Assembly: GCA_013399305.1 (NCBI GenBank)
Contig: VXAI01000383.1
Location: 307,626-371,625 of the forward strand
Length of the DNA stretch: 64,000 bases
Origin: Rostratula benghalensis
Lineage: Eukaryota; Chordata; Aves; Charadriiformes; Rostratulidae
Reading direction: 5' to 3'
Of this stretch, positions 12,487 through 23,103 are shown piece by piece. Both the position numbers and the translations under genes were made by a program. The stretch's first letter is position 1. Each line of letters opens with the position of its first letter. The notes beneath the pieces were generated by a model. It saw nothing but the letters and a program-made list of their open reading frames with translations. It had not been told where the DNA came from and did no database searches.

Positions 12487-12612
12487 GGGACTGAGCTTGG
12501 GAGATGTGCTTGCTCTCCCTGCTGCTGCCATGAATTGTCGTGAGGCCTTCGGGAAGTCACACGGTGTCCCTGCCAACAAAGCGGGGATAATGACACGGAG
12601 CGGCTCGCCATG
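12487..12612 (+). mobile_element. MIR-like ancient tRNA-core SINE remnant
   Basis: The segment CTGCTGCCATGAATTGTCG followed by TGAGGCCTTCGGGAAGTCAC parallels the MIR core consensus 'ctctgccactgacttgctgtgtgaccttgggcaagtcac'. The downstream GGGGATAATGACAC matches the MIR 3' 'ggggataat' block. The motifs are in the correct order and approximate spacing over ~120 bases. The divergence is high, as expected of a very old SINE. The call rests on motif matching by eye. Confidence 0.55.
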
Positions 12613-12729
12613 TGCTTTAAATCCTGTTGACAAACAGAGTGGTGTAAAACCAAGGTATCACTCTATTATTATGGGTCTCAGTCAGAAAACTTTTCAAAGA
12701 AAATGTTGCCCATTTGTTTGCTCGTTATG

Positions 12730-12935
12730 TTTTTAATTAAAATAAGCCTCTTTTAAAAACCGGACTTATTGGCCGGGCTCAGCAATTTTTCACGCTTCTT
12801 CATTTACAACCCCGTCCCCTCCGAAAGAAGCAGTTGTTAAATTACTTTAATTGATCAAAAGCTCTGTTGTGCTGGTAATGGTGCTTTGGGGTGCTTTGAT
12901 AAATTTTAAAAAAGGCAATTTCTCAGATTTTGCTT
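12730..12935. promoter_or_regulatory. Candidate conserved regulatory block
   Basis: The block is non-repetitive, AT-rich and starts with a TTAATTAA homeodomain-type palindrome (12,733-12,740). It contains TTGATCAAAAG and GCTTTGATAAA, both close to TCF/LEF sites, and retains several CpGs. It has no open frame of note. Such composition is typical of vertebrate developmental enhancers, but conservation cannot be seen here and the assignment is inference. Confidence 0.22.
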
Positions 12936-13304
12936 GGCCGTCCCCTGTACAGTCAAGCCGCATGGCCTTGCCTAAGCTGGGATTTTGCAGGGCATGGAGC
13001 CCCCTGACTTTGCCTGGTGGCTTTGCATCCCTGAGGCTTCTTTTGCTGCTGTGAGCTGTGTTTGGGACTTGCACAGACTTCACTACACTGCGGGAGCTAC
13101 ATCAGTGCCAGAGTCCTCCGTCTAGACAAGCCCTTAAACCCGATTTCTTCATTCCATTACTGATAAAAAGCACTAGACGTGGGAATGAGTTTTCCCTCTC
13201 CATCCCTTTTTTTAATTTTTTTTTCCCCCTTATATCCCCGAGGAAGGAAGACTTGATTTTTTTTCTGATCCACCCAAAAGAAACCACAGTAACCACAACT
13301 GCAA

Positions 13305-13339
13305 TTATATATATATATCTTAAAAAAAAAAAAAAAAAA
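13305..13339. repeat. (AT)n followed by poly(A)18
   Basis: About seven AT dinucleotides are followed by TCTT and an uninterrupted run of 18 A residues. It is a simple repeat. Confidence 0.9.
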
Positions 13340-14160
13340 GCCAAAGACCTTTTTGGCAATTCTTTCGCATTCTTTTTTAAGCTTCTTTGCTACATGTAGA
13401 ACAATAAATGATTTAAAAATGAAACATAAAGGCATCTGTTTGCACTATATTTGAAATTAAATTGGATAAAGCTGAGAAGGAGCAGCTAGTGACTAATACC
13501 AAACAGTGCCCAAGTAATAGTATGACGAAGTTAACAGGACCCAAGTTAAGCTAAGTTTCTTCCTAAGGCAGGAAAGACTCCTTTTCTTAGCTCCCTTTAA
13601 ATGTCACACTGACTTTTTGCAAGATGGGGCCAAAATATTTATTTTCTAAAGTTATTTTTGGTAGAGAACAGTTTTAGGGTTTTGGATTTTTTTTCCCCTT
13701 TGTCTTAAGAACATGACAAAGCCAATTAACATCGACAGCAAGGGATTATTGTCTAGTGACTTGGCTGATACAAAACCATCACCAATACAAAATTCTCACA
13801 TCAAAGTATTTTAGTGCCTGACTGGAGCACAAACCAGAAGTGATGGAGAAGAAACATCTGGATGTTTTGCTTGGGTTTATCCCATCTGCTCGTTCATTTG
13901 AATTGCTTGTGCTATGTTTTTGTTTCCGAGGAGGTCCAGCTTTAACCAGTTGATGGTTTGGGGGACACAAGACTGGGGAAAAAGTGGATTTGTGGCGAGT
14001 CACTCTATTGTGCCCTGGGAGATGCTCTGTCACTATGGACATGGGATGTGGTAGGTGGGTGGGGGGTGGATGGACTCAGTGGGTGCCCCTGATGGGCCGT
14101 GGTGTTGCATCCATGCTGAGACATCTTCTGCTCCCAGCCCACCTCCCCCCAAAACTGCTT

Positions 14161-14420
14161 ATAGAGTCATAGAATTGTCAAGGTTGAAAAGGACATTTCA
14201 GATCATCAAGTCCAACCATCAACCTAACACAGACAAAACCATCACTAAACATCACTGAGCAGTATGTCTACCTGTCTTTAAACACCACCAGGGATGGTGA
14301 TTCCACCACTTCCCTGGGTAGCCCATTCCAATGCTTAATAATCCTTTCAGTGTATACATTTTTCCTAATATCCAATCTGAACCTCCCCTGGTGCAACATG
14401 ACGCCAATTTCTCCTGTCCT
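14161..14420 (-). mobile_element. CR1 LINE fragment
   Basis: The plus strand reads ATAGAGTCATAGAATTGTCA, AAGGTTGAAAAGGAC, AAGTCCAACCATCAACC, a CCACTTCCCTGGGTAGCCC block, AATATCCAATCTGAACC and TTCTCCTGTCCT, the reverse complement of a CR1 3' end. The element is on the minus strand and about 260 bases long. It has the ACCATCAACC diagnostic block shared with 11,945 and 44,896, so these three copies come from the same or closely related CR1 subfamily. Confidence 0.93.
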
Positions 14421-15456
14421 AGAGGAAATAAGCATAAATATATTCTGTTAATACACATAGATTTATATAGTGCATAATACTGCTTAAAACTAATCCTGAT
14501 ACTGAGAGACATGTCCTATGGGTGTCGACATTTCTAACAAACTGCTCTAAGAGATGGGTTTGGAGCCTGAAATCCTCATTTCTGCAAACATCCCATCATC
14601 TGTAGGCTCCTGGAGGGAGAGCAGATGACCAGGAAGGCAGCTGGCAGCTCGGGTTACAGCCCCAAACCTGCCACCACGATAGACAGTGTTGGGTTTGATC
14701 TTATCATCTCCACAATTAAAAAGAAGTATCAGTTCCGCAAAGCCCATAACCACAGCCCTGGTGTAATTACAGCAGTCTCGCGGTGCATTCACACTGCAGG
14801 ATTATCCCTGTCCTGCCAGCTATAAATTATGTACTAAATACAACTCATAATGAAAAAAAATGGCATCCTCAGAGCAGCTACCAAGAACATTTTAAGTGCT
14901 TGGTTATTACAAAACGATGGAGCATTTGTAATGAGCCCATTGTTATGGTTTGGTTCTCTTTTGCACTTGGAGTGGTGGTGGTGGCAGGGAATTTATCCTT
15001 TTATTTTCATATGTTTCCATCTTTTTTAAGGCTTTTAGCACTCAATAAAGCTTAGACTTTCATGACAATATTCAAACAAGCTAGTAAATGAATCTGAGTC
15101 TTTAACAATTGCAAACTGACTTTAAATGAAATTTATCTTCTGATTCTTAGAATATATGGTCCCTTCTAACTTTAAGTTTTTTATGTGTCTGCGTCGCAAA
15201 TCGTAAGTATGTGTGGAGTAAGTGCTCATAGGTTATTTTGTTAGGTAAAAGAGAAAAATATGATGATTATCCATCAGAACTGAAGGCCTCTGTGCCCATG
15301 TATCGAGCACAGATCTAGGTTTACATTAGCTATTTCTCTTGTAAGATAGTTCCTTGAATAGACAACATCTGCGCTATTGCCTTGACCTGTCGGGAAGAAT
15401 TTTCCAAAATGGACCTAAAAAACCAAATCAAGCACGTTCCCAGAAACACAAAAATA
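14421..15456. other. Unique AT-rich stretch, no gene recognised
   Basis: The section is AT-rich with a GTGGTGGTGG short run near 14,973 and a TTTAAATG-rich region near 15,120. It contains no recognised repeat or coding exon. Confidence 0.45.
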
Positions 15457-15795
15457 TTGGTGGGAAGGGATCTCTGGAGGTCTGTAGGTTCTGCATGGAA
15501 TAGTATCAGATCATCCATGACTTTAGCGGAGCCTTGAAAATCTCCAAGGATGCAGATTGCCACCACATCCCAGGTGACCTGTTCCAGTGCTGCACCACCT
15601 TCTAATGAAGGCATTTCTTAACACTGAATCTGGACCCCTTGAGCTTCAGGCCACTGCCCCTTGTTATAATGCCTGTCCTGACTGAGAAGAAGCCCTGATA
15701 GGGGCCCTGGTGTCCCTCCTAGTTTCTCAATATCCCTCGTGAACTGAAGGGATGCCCAAAACCGGACACAATATCCCAGGTATGGCCTCATCCAT
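15457..15795 (-). mobile_element. Old, diverged CR1 LINE fragment
   Basis: The plus strand reads TGGTGGGAAGGGATCTCTGG near its left end, then CCAGGTGACCTGTTCCAGTG, a CCTTGAGCTTCAGGCC block, a CCCCTTGTTATAATGCCTGT block and CCCAAAACCGGACACAATAT-CCCAGGTATGGCCTCATCC at the right. These correspond in order to the CR1 'ggttggaagggacctctgga', 'cagcctgttccagtg', 'ccagaactggacacagtactccaggtgtggcctcacc' segments. The 3' octamer is lost. Divergence is clearly greater than in the neighbouring CR1 copies, so it is an older insertion. Confidence 0.8.
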
Positions 15796-18700
15796 GCTGT
15801 ACCATTGGATCTGCAGCACCTACCAAAACAACAGGACTGGGTTGTACCCAGGTTCTCCACAGAGGAGGGACACCATCAGTCAGAACAGACTCAGACAGGT
15901 TGGTCCTTGCCTATGTTGCTCCTTATGGGTCTCAGCTGGGTTGGTTTGAATGTGGGTCTGGATGGAAGACTCCCTAATTCTGACTGTTTGTAGCCAGAAT
16001 TGTGTTTGGGTTGGATCTGTGAAGTTTGTAGTGCTCCACCAGAGTGAGTTATTTGTTCTAGCAAATGTACAAACAAGCAAGCAAACAAAAACAGAAACGG
16101 AAAGAAAGTCTGAGCTGTTCCACCAGCAGTGGGACTAATAAATCTTGGTTTCCTATGGGTTTGTGATTCGAATGTGAGTGCCCATGTGGATTTGATGATG
16201 TTTCATAAGAGTTGATCTCCTGCTTCAACTTTTCTTTCTGGCCACTCTTTTATTTTTTCACTGACCTTGTAGGAACTTAACATCTTGAAGAGTTCATCAA
16301 ACCCAACCAAAAACGGACAGGGAATTCCACAGTAATTGGTGAGGAGTGATGGGCAGATGGACATATAATCTCATCAAACAGGGCCTTGTTTCTGTAAGAA
16401 GCTGGGCTAAAAGAGAGCAGATAGAGGTTGTAAGAAGTCTGTGTGATGCCTGTGGTTATTATAGATGGGTACCTGACTCTCAGCAGAAGAATTTGTCGTT
16501 CCCCTTATCAGAGGTACTGTGGTTTATTAGCAGAAGAGCAATTGAGAAGGAAGAATATGTTAGACAGGAAAGTTTATAGATTTGGGACAATACTCATTTA
16601 TACTCCGAAATCAGCATCCTCAAGGCTGAGAAATAATTTGTTTGAGAGTTTCAGGGGGGGAAAAAAAAAGTTTCTTAAAATAAAGATAGCGGATAGGGGT
16701 AAAAATGCAGACCATCAGTGAAGAAGAAAAAGGGTTAATTCTGTCTGCACCAAGACAGCCCTTTCCTTGCTTCCAACTGAAAATCGTTGCGATTTCAGGA
16801 AAAAAATAGATGAAACGAAGCGCGCGCCCGCATTTATGAGTGGCTGCTCTTACAGAAGGAATGAGAAGGTGGCGGGAAAAGCCAGCCTGAGTAAGATAGC
16901 GAACAAACAAACAAAAGGGCTTTGAAGGTGGGTGGCTTCCATGTCAGACTGTTTGCCATTGACTAAAACAAAGTCATTTTCTGTGGTTTGTAATTGAGCG
17001 GATGAAATGGGAGCGTATGGGCCTTTGATGATGGGTGTGGTTATATGGCATTTAGCAATTTGGCGTGTCCTGCTAAGTATGGAGCGGTCCGGATCGTAGC
17101 ACTTTAGTCTGGCCCGCGAGCTGTCCAAAGTGTGAGTTGGGGTGTCAGCTAAGTGAAAGCAAATCTCTTCAAAGAGAGAAGGAGCTAAAGCAGAGGGACT
17201 GCTGAAAAGAAAAGACAAGGAAAAAAACCCCAAAAAAAACAACTAAAAAAAAGAAATCCAATCCCACTCTTCTGAGCCTGGGGAGATAAACCCATGGGTT
17301 AAAGGCTCTGCCTGGCTACTCTTGCTCTCTTCTCCTCAGGAGTTTCCCAAAGAAGTCATCGGCACGGCAGTGCTTCCCAGCATGGGGTGGCAGAGGAAAC
17401 AATGAGTCAGGTGAAGAGTCCCAGAAGAGCGTTTCATAAGCCCTTGGAAGGGAAACCGTGCAACGCTGCCTGAAATAACTCTGGGGTTGAGAAGCAGAGA
17501 GCTCAGAGAGTGGCAGCCAAAGCACACGGGCCTTGAGGAACATGGCCAAAGCAAGGCGAGGGAAGCACGGGCCTCGATGGTGAGCTTACCCGTGAGGGGG
17601 AAAGGAGATGACAGGCCTCTTGCAGGGCCAAGCTCAGTACGGGCCACCCCAAATCATCTGTTCCCTGAGCCCCCTACCACCGCAATGGGGGTGGAAGCTA
17701 AGAGGCTTCCTTTGTGCTTTAGGGCATGGAAAGAGGAAGACCAAGGTGACCACTGGTGAGGACACCCCCACCTTTACCTGCCAACCACCTTGTGTCCTTG
17801 CATGGAGGGTGAAGAGAAAGGGTTGAGAGGGAGCACTTGCAACAGGGTTCATCCTGCTGAGGTCAATGACATCCTGGTTCCTGGGGGAAGAGATAGAAGA
17901 ACTCCACCGTGTTGTCCAAGAGGAACTGAACCACACATTCATGTTCAAAGTTATTATAAATTAAGAACTACGCACTGAAGAAGAATGCAGGGCTTCAAAA
18001 ACCAGTTTGGCAATTTTTCCACCCCACGATTTTATATTTATTTCCTCTTTATGTGCAAGTCACTAAAATAATGAGCTTCTGTGGTGGTATTAATAGATGG
18101 TTGATAAATTTTGGAGACTGGAAGTTGGTTAGGAGCGGATTTTCAGGCTAAACCATACAAGCTCCCTCCTGTGGTATAATTAAGGTCTATCAAGCAGCTA
18201 TGTATGTTACAACATGCTCCATAATTCAACACAGGATAGAGCCATCTGCCGTGTCAGGACTCATACATATCTCTAGGAAATTTAGCCTTGGATTGTGCAC
18301 TGACAGTGTAAGGATCAGTTACAAGACTGGGGCTTCACTCTTTTGCACGGTGCTGTGACAGAAAAGAAATTAAGCTGTAGAATTCAAAGTCAATCCAAAT
18401 TGTATAAATAGGCATTGCAAAAATTCAGAGCTGCTGCTAACCACACGTGGCTTTGCCTGGACTTCTTACACGGCGGCTCCTTGCTAGTGTAGATGCTTCC
18501 AAGCCAAAACACAGTATTATTGGTCATATGGCGTGAGGAGAGCACCAACTGCCCTTGCTCTAATTGCAGGGAAGGGACTGAGGATTAGGAGTTCTTTGAG
18601 TTCAAGAAGGCTGAGAGCTTCATGCCATTTGTACATACATCAAAGACTGTGTTTCTCCACAACTCATTAATCTGGGTTGGAAATCGCACAAAAACAAGTT

Positions 18701-19654
18701 TTCCAGAAATTCTGTGTTCTGGTTTACCCAGACAGTGGCAACTCTAAGCGACAGCAGACCTTGGTCTGGGCTGGAAAAAAAGAAGAGGCAGACAGATATG
18801 ATACTGGTCTCCTGTAGTAAGCAAAAATAATGACCTTTGGTAAAAAGAGTGACTTCAGTAGATAGCACTTGAAGAGGACTCACAACCACTTCTGCTTATC
18901 AGCCGCAAGGTAGGAGCCAAGGACACAGACACCCAAATGTGTACATGGGTGCAGTCTACCCATACTGAGTTACCAGGGGTGAATTAACACAAATGCAGAA
19001 GATTATAATATGCCCACGATCCACATACCTGTAGAATAGGTTACCAAAAATGTATTTCAACCTTCCAAACTCCTGATTTTGGCTTTGAGAAAAGGGTGGT
19101 TTGTCCTTTTAAGATTAATGCCCTCCAGGATGAAGATCAGACCCGAGTACTGCATGGGAAAGCTGAAGAAATTCATCCCTGCAAGCAAAGACCTGACCAG
19201 CTCTGAGGGAACTTGTGTGAGACAGGGAGAAAAGCGTGGTGCAGCTTAAAACAAAACTTGAAAGGGCAAATTCAGACACTTGTACCCCACTGTACCACAC
19301 TGTGCAACATTTGCCCACAGCTATTGGGCTTGATGTCACTTCTCCTGACACCAGTGTCCAAGCCCCACTCCCCGGGGAGTCTCAGAACCAAGACACACAC
19401 CTTCCATAATGGGGTTTAAAGGAGACACACCACATTTCTAAGCCACCTTCTGCCAGGTGGCACAGCTTAGGGACAACGTCTGGCACTAACGTGGAAAGCA
19501 GGAAGACATAGGCCAAGTCAGAGGGCAACTTGGCTCAGTCAGAGGCTGAGTCTACCATTTCCTGGGAATGTCACACTGCCAGAGGCTGGCAACGTTCAGG
19601 TCCCCTTGGATTGTTCCCAATGCCTTGCCATGGCAGGAGGCGATGCCAGTGAGC
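15796..19654. other. Unique stretch, includes a CpG-retaining candidate regulatory block
   Basis: No gene is recognised. A candidate regulatory block is annotated separately at 16,790-17,170. The section from about 17,950 to 18,450 is AT-rich and non-repetitive and could also be conserved. The remainder contains only short chance frames. Confidence 0.45.
16790..17170. promoter_or_regulatory. Candidate conserved regulatory block with retained CpGs
   Basis: The block is non-repetitive and keeps an unusual number of CpGs for this region, including GAAGCGCGCGCCCGC near 16,818, AGCGGTCCGGATCG near 17,083 and CCCGCGAGC near 17,113. It holds two CTTTGA elements close to TCF/LEF sites (16,920 and 17,021) and an AATTGAGCGG element. 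No open frame or repeat explains it. Enhancer function is inference. Confidence 0.25.
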
Positions 19655-19766
19655 GGACAGCCCAGGGCTCAGGAGTATTTCAGGAGGTCCTGGCTCTGAT
19701 CTTGTCTTGCTCAGTAGCTTAGTTCTACTCACCTCCATTTGTCTGTGCCTCAGCTGTCCTGGGTGC
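19655..19766 (+). mobile_element. Probable MIR-like ancient SINE remnant
   Basis: The block AGGGCTCAGGAG, then AGGTCCTGGCTCTGATCTTG, then CAGTAGCTTAGTTCTACTCA and TTGTCTGTGCCTCAGCTGTC parallels the MIR consensus 'ggactcaggagacctgggttc...ctggctctgcca...cttaacctctctgtgcctcagtttcc'. The order is right, but there is an insertion of about ten bases after the first block and the 'gaccttgggcaag' core is poorly preserved. Confidence 0.42.
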
Positions 19767-20875
19767 AAGGCAGAGAGAAATTATGCAGTCTTCAAGAGAA
19801 AGTGCATCATAGTTCATGAGGTCTCACCTGTGTGAAGGCTTTAGCTGTAAAACCAGAATCGGGCCCTTTCCCTTGGGAGGCGACGTTACAAATTCCATTT
19901 AGATTATTTAAAAAACATAGCGATTTGGTTACATAACTAAATCCAAGGCAGAATGAACCAGAGCGTTTTGCTTAAAAGGCCAACATGTAAACTAGCTGTT
20001 TTGCTTAAAATAAACAGGGCTCTCCAGAGGACAGAATTTCTCACAGTCTCCTCTGGGCTGGCCGTGTTCCTGCAGGACATTGCTCCAAAGCAAAAGGTTT
20101 AGATGCTCTGGGGCCTATGGCAGTAGGAACACGCATTGCCTCCAGCTGGTGAGAGGATGAGGTCTCCAGAAAGAGAAGAAGAGAGACAGAGAGAGAGGCT
20201 CTGGTTGCACAGCACCAAGTGGCACATTAAAAAGCCCGTGCTGATATCCGTTATGAAATGACGCCGTGGGCAATATCCCATGCATTGCTCCAAACCTTTC
20301 TCTGGGAAGTCATTGAAATCAAGGAATAAACGTGACTGAAAGCCTTTTAATTTCTGCAAAGCACTCGGATTTGCCAGAGGTACCTGTGATTGCTCTTCCC
20401 CGTGGCTAGGTGGACCTCTCTCTTTGCCTGGACTTTGCTGCTGGCAGGGTTACTGCACCCTGCTAGGAACGTGATGCTCTGTCATTGCAGCACAAGTCTT
20501 AACGAGCTGGGAGAAATAGGTACAGTCAGTTGGGTATGGAAAGTGAATCAGAGCAACACATAGCCAGGCAGCCATTTCTTAGGCAAGGCCAGATGCTTTA
20601 GCAACTGAGGTGGCCTGAGACAACCCCTCTGAGAAATGTCTCTGTACCAAAACGACCATACCTAATCCCTACTTGGAGAGAGTGCATTAACATTGCAGGT
20701 GTCGATTCTGGCTGGAAGAGGGAGGGTTGGGGCTAGGTCTGATGAAGGTACAGGATGTCCCATTGCTTTTATCCAGCTCATGTTTATTCAGCTTTTTTTC
20801 CTGAGTGTTTCCTATTAGACGTATTTCAGTAGTAGTTTTTGACAGATCATGCAGGGAGAATCACATCTCCTGGTA

Positions 20876-20899
20876 TATCCATCCATCCATCCATCCATC
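20876..20899. repeat. (ATCC)n microsatellite
   Basis: About five and a half tandem ATCC units are present, a simple tetranucleotide repeat. Confidence 0.85.
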
Positions 20900-22702
20900 A
20901 CTGATCTCAGAAACAGCTGCACGCTGAGACAAGCCTGGAGGAGGAAGACATCTGCAGAGAGTGGTGGTTATTCCACTGCAGCCTATGGGTAGACGGGGTT
21001 ATTTTGTAAAGGTCGGGGGGCAGTCTGGGCTAGTATTTTTCATAGCAGGGAGAGGTACATAAGAACTGTGGGCTAAAACAGCTATGTGCTTTCTTAGGAT
21101 CCTGATGCTGAGAGAAGCTTTAGGGGAAAGAAGGACACCTTGCATGGGGCAATTCTGGACTAACCTATACTTACAGAATTGTCCTCCCATCACCATCAGT
21201 TCATGAGGAACATCAATGTCCCAGGGCTAGGCCTTTGGATTGTTTTTTATGTTTATTATTCTCATTTCTGGCATCCACATGAATCCTTGGCTCCTTCCAT
21301 GTCTTCCTCTAGAAACAAAATTTCTGAACTCTAACGTGATATTGAGCTGGAGAGTTTGTAGAAGAGTCAAGGACCCAGTGAGGGCCCGCATCTCCTCCTG
21401 AGCCAGTTCTGCCAGCCACTCAACAACAGTAGCTATGTCTCCAAACCAGAGAGGGAGTGTAGAGGGGTCCCCCACATACATGGGGAGTGAAGGGGGATAA
21501 AAGCACTGCTGGTAGGTGTCCTAGAGACGTGCAACATCAACTGTTAAGAAAAGCACTACCACCAGTACGTTACGTATGGAAGCAGATGTTTGGAATCCTT
21601 TTTTAGCCCATGGCATTTAGGTGGTCTGGTGGTGGATGTGCAAGGGCACTAGCGCTCCGTTTCTCTCAGCATTGTAGCGTTTTTTGGTGGGAGAACAATT
21701 CTGTATAATATCATAATTAGGGCCGTGTTTCAGCGTTAACAGAAAACCCAGCTTGGACTCCTGTGACTCAGCACTGCGGCGTATTACCCCCGCTCAGCTC
21801 CCTGCGAGCCATTGTCTCTTAAATTCGAAACAGAAGGTTGGAAAAACAGAAAGCCTTGACCTTTTGGGAAGGTTGGGTTTTACACCACGTGGAGGGGCTG
21901 GTGGGGGGGGGGGGGAAGGAAGCCTCCAATTCAGCTGAAACAGAGCAGCCAAAAGGATGTGGCTAAGGAAGCTGAGGGCAGCGCGGCCATGGGCGATGAC
22001 TTGTGTGCATGGTAGGGTGCCGGGGAGAGGGGTGTAGGTGAAGTGGCAGAGACAAGGAAAATAAGGCTGGAGCCTTCCCTGTCCAACGGGTCTCACATTT
22101 GGCTGAAATCCTCCAACAGACACCACACTGGAGGTTCTGGGAGGATGTGTCAGGCGCTTTACCTGCGTGAGAGTTCAGAGGGCTGCAGAGCATTTGCTGT
22201 GGTGGTTTTCTTTAAAAAAAAACAAAAAGCAAAAAAAAAAAAGCCCCTCCCCCCCTCCAAAACAAAGCCAAACTGTAAAATAACAATGTGTTGAATTAAT
22301 TTGGCCATCCGGGAACACTGAGTGTCTAGTGGTGAAGTCCCAGGAATGCGATGCTGCTGCTTCGCAATTCACCCTCGCGGAGCCTGGGGGTGGTGCATTG
22401 TCTTCCAGCTCCAGGCTGAGGGCCTCGGGAAGGAGGAAGGAGGAGAACGCATCCCCCTCTCACAGGAAAGTCAAGATGTCTGTGTTTCTTGGTCACAGGC
22501 AAAGGATTAGTAAAGCACCATTAACCCTACTATAAAAACACACCAGCTAGGGCTTCTTTCATCCCAAACAAAGTTTATAAACACACCCTTATCACTCCGA
22601 GAATGTTTATCTTCATGTGCTATAAGTGGATTCCAAGAAAGCAACAGTAGCTAATGAAATTAAATATGATGTTTGGAGATACATTTTCTTCATTTAACTA
22701 AC

Positions 22703-22740
22703 TGTGCATGTGTCTGTGCGTGCGTGTGTGTGTGTGTATT
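22703..22740. repeat. (TG)n / (TGCG) imperfect microsatellite
   Basis: The tract reads TGTGCATGTGTCTGTGCGTGC followed by a pure GTGTGTGTGT run. It is an imperfect purine-pyrimidine alternating dinucleotide repeat with potential to form Z-DNA. Confidence 0.85.
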
Positions 22741-22865
22741 TAAAGAAAAAGAAGCAACACTGGGGCTTGGTTTTGTTTAGCCTAAGCCTCTCATTCCAGC
22801 ATTAATATAGAAGACTGACTAATACACATGGAAGAGCAGGAAAGAGAAGGAAGGGAAAAAGTCAG

Positions 22866-23103
22866 CTCTTCTCTTCTTCTCTTCTCTTCTCTTCTCTTCT
22901 CTTCTCTTCTCTTCTCTTCTCTTCTCTTCTCTTCTCTTCTCTTCTCTTCTCTTCTCTTCTCTTCTCTTCNNNNNNNNNNNNNNNNNNNNNNNNNNNNNNN
23001 NNNNNNNNNTTCTCTTCTCTTCTCTTCTCTTCTCTTCTCTTCTCTTCTCTTCTCTTCTCTTCTCTTCTCTCCTCTCCTCTCCTCTCCTCTCCTCTCCTCT
23101 CCT
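22866..23103. repeat. (TCTTC)n pentanucleotide tract grading into (TCCTC)n, with internal gap
   Basis: Pure tandem TCTTC units run from 22,866 to 22,969, are interrupted by 40 undetermined bases, resume at 23,010 and change to CTCTC/TCCTC variants from about 23,068. One strand is entirely pyrimidine and the other entirely purine. The true length is unknown because of the gap. Apparent long open frames across it arise because a pentamer repeat without stop codons can be open in every frame. Confidence 0.97.
22970..23009. other. Assembly gap (40 N)
   Basis: Forty undetermined bases sit inside the TCTTC pentamer repeat. The placement suggests unresolved repeat length, and the gap size may not be the real missing length. 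Confidence 0.99.

Larger units (their letters stand above)
12613..14160. other. Unique stretch with a candidate regulatory block and (AT)n/poly(A)
   Basis: A candidate regulatory block lies at 12,730-12,935 and an (AT)n-A18 tract lies at 13,305-13,339. No gene is recognised. A short GC-richer block with repeated TGG and GGG motifs precedes the next CR1 at 14,161. Confidence 0.5.
19767..22865. other. Unique stretch with minor simple repeats
   Basis: It includes a short (ATCC)n run at 20,876-20,899, a 13-base G run at 21,903-21,915, an A-rich tract near 22,214-22,241 and a (TG)n tract at 22,703-22,740. A non-repetitive block at 21,640-21,830 retains CpGs and an ATAATTAGGGC element and may be regulatory. 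No gene is recognised. Confidence 0.45.

Noticed and set aside
14942..15056. Possible solitary LTR beginning TGTTATGGTTTGG
   Set aside because: No matching CA-ending 3' boundary, target-site duplication or polyadenylation arrangement could be defined.
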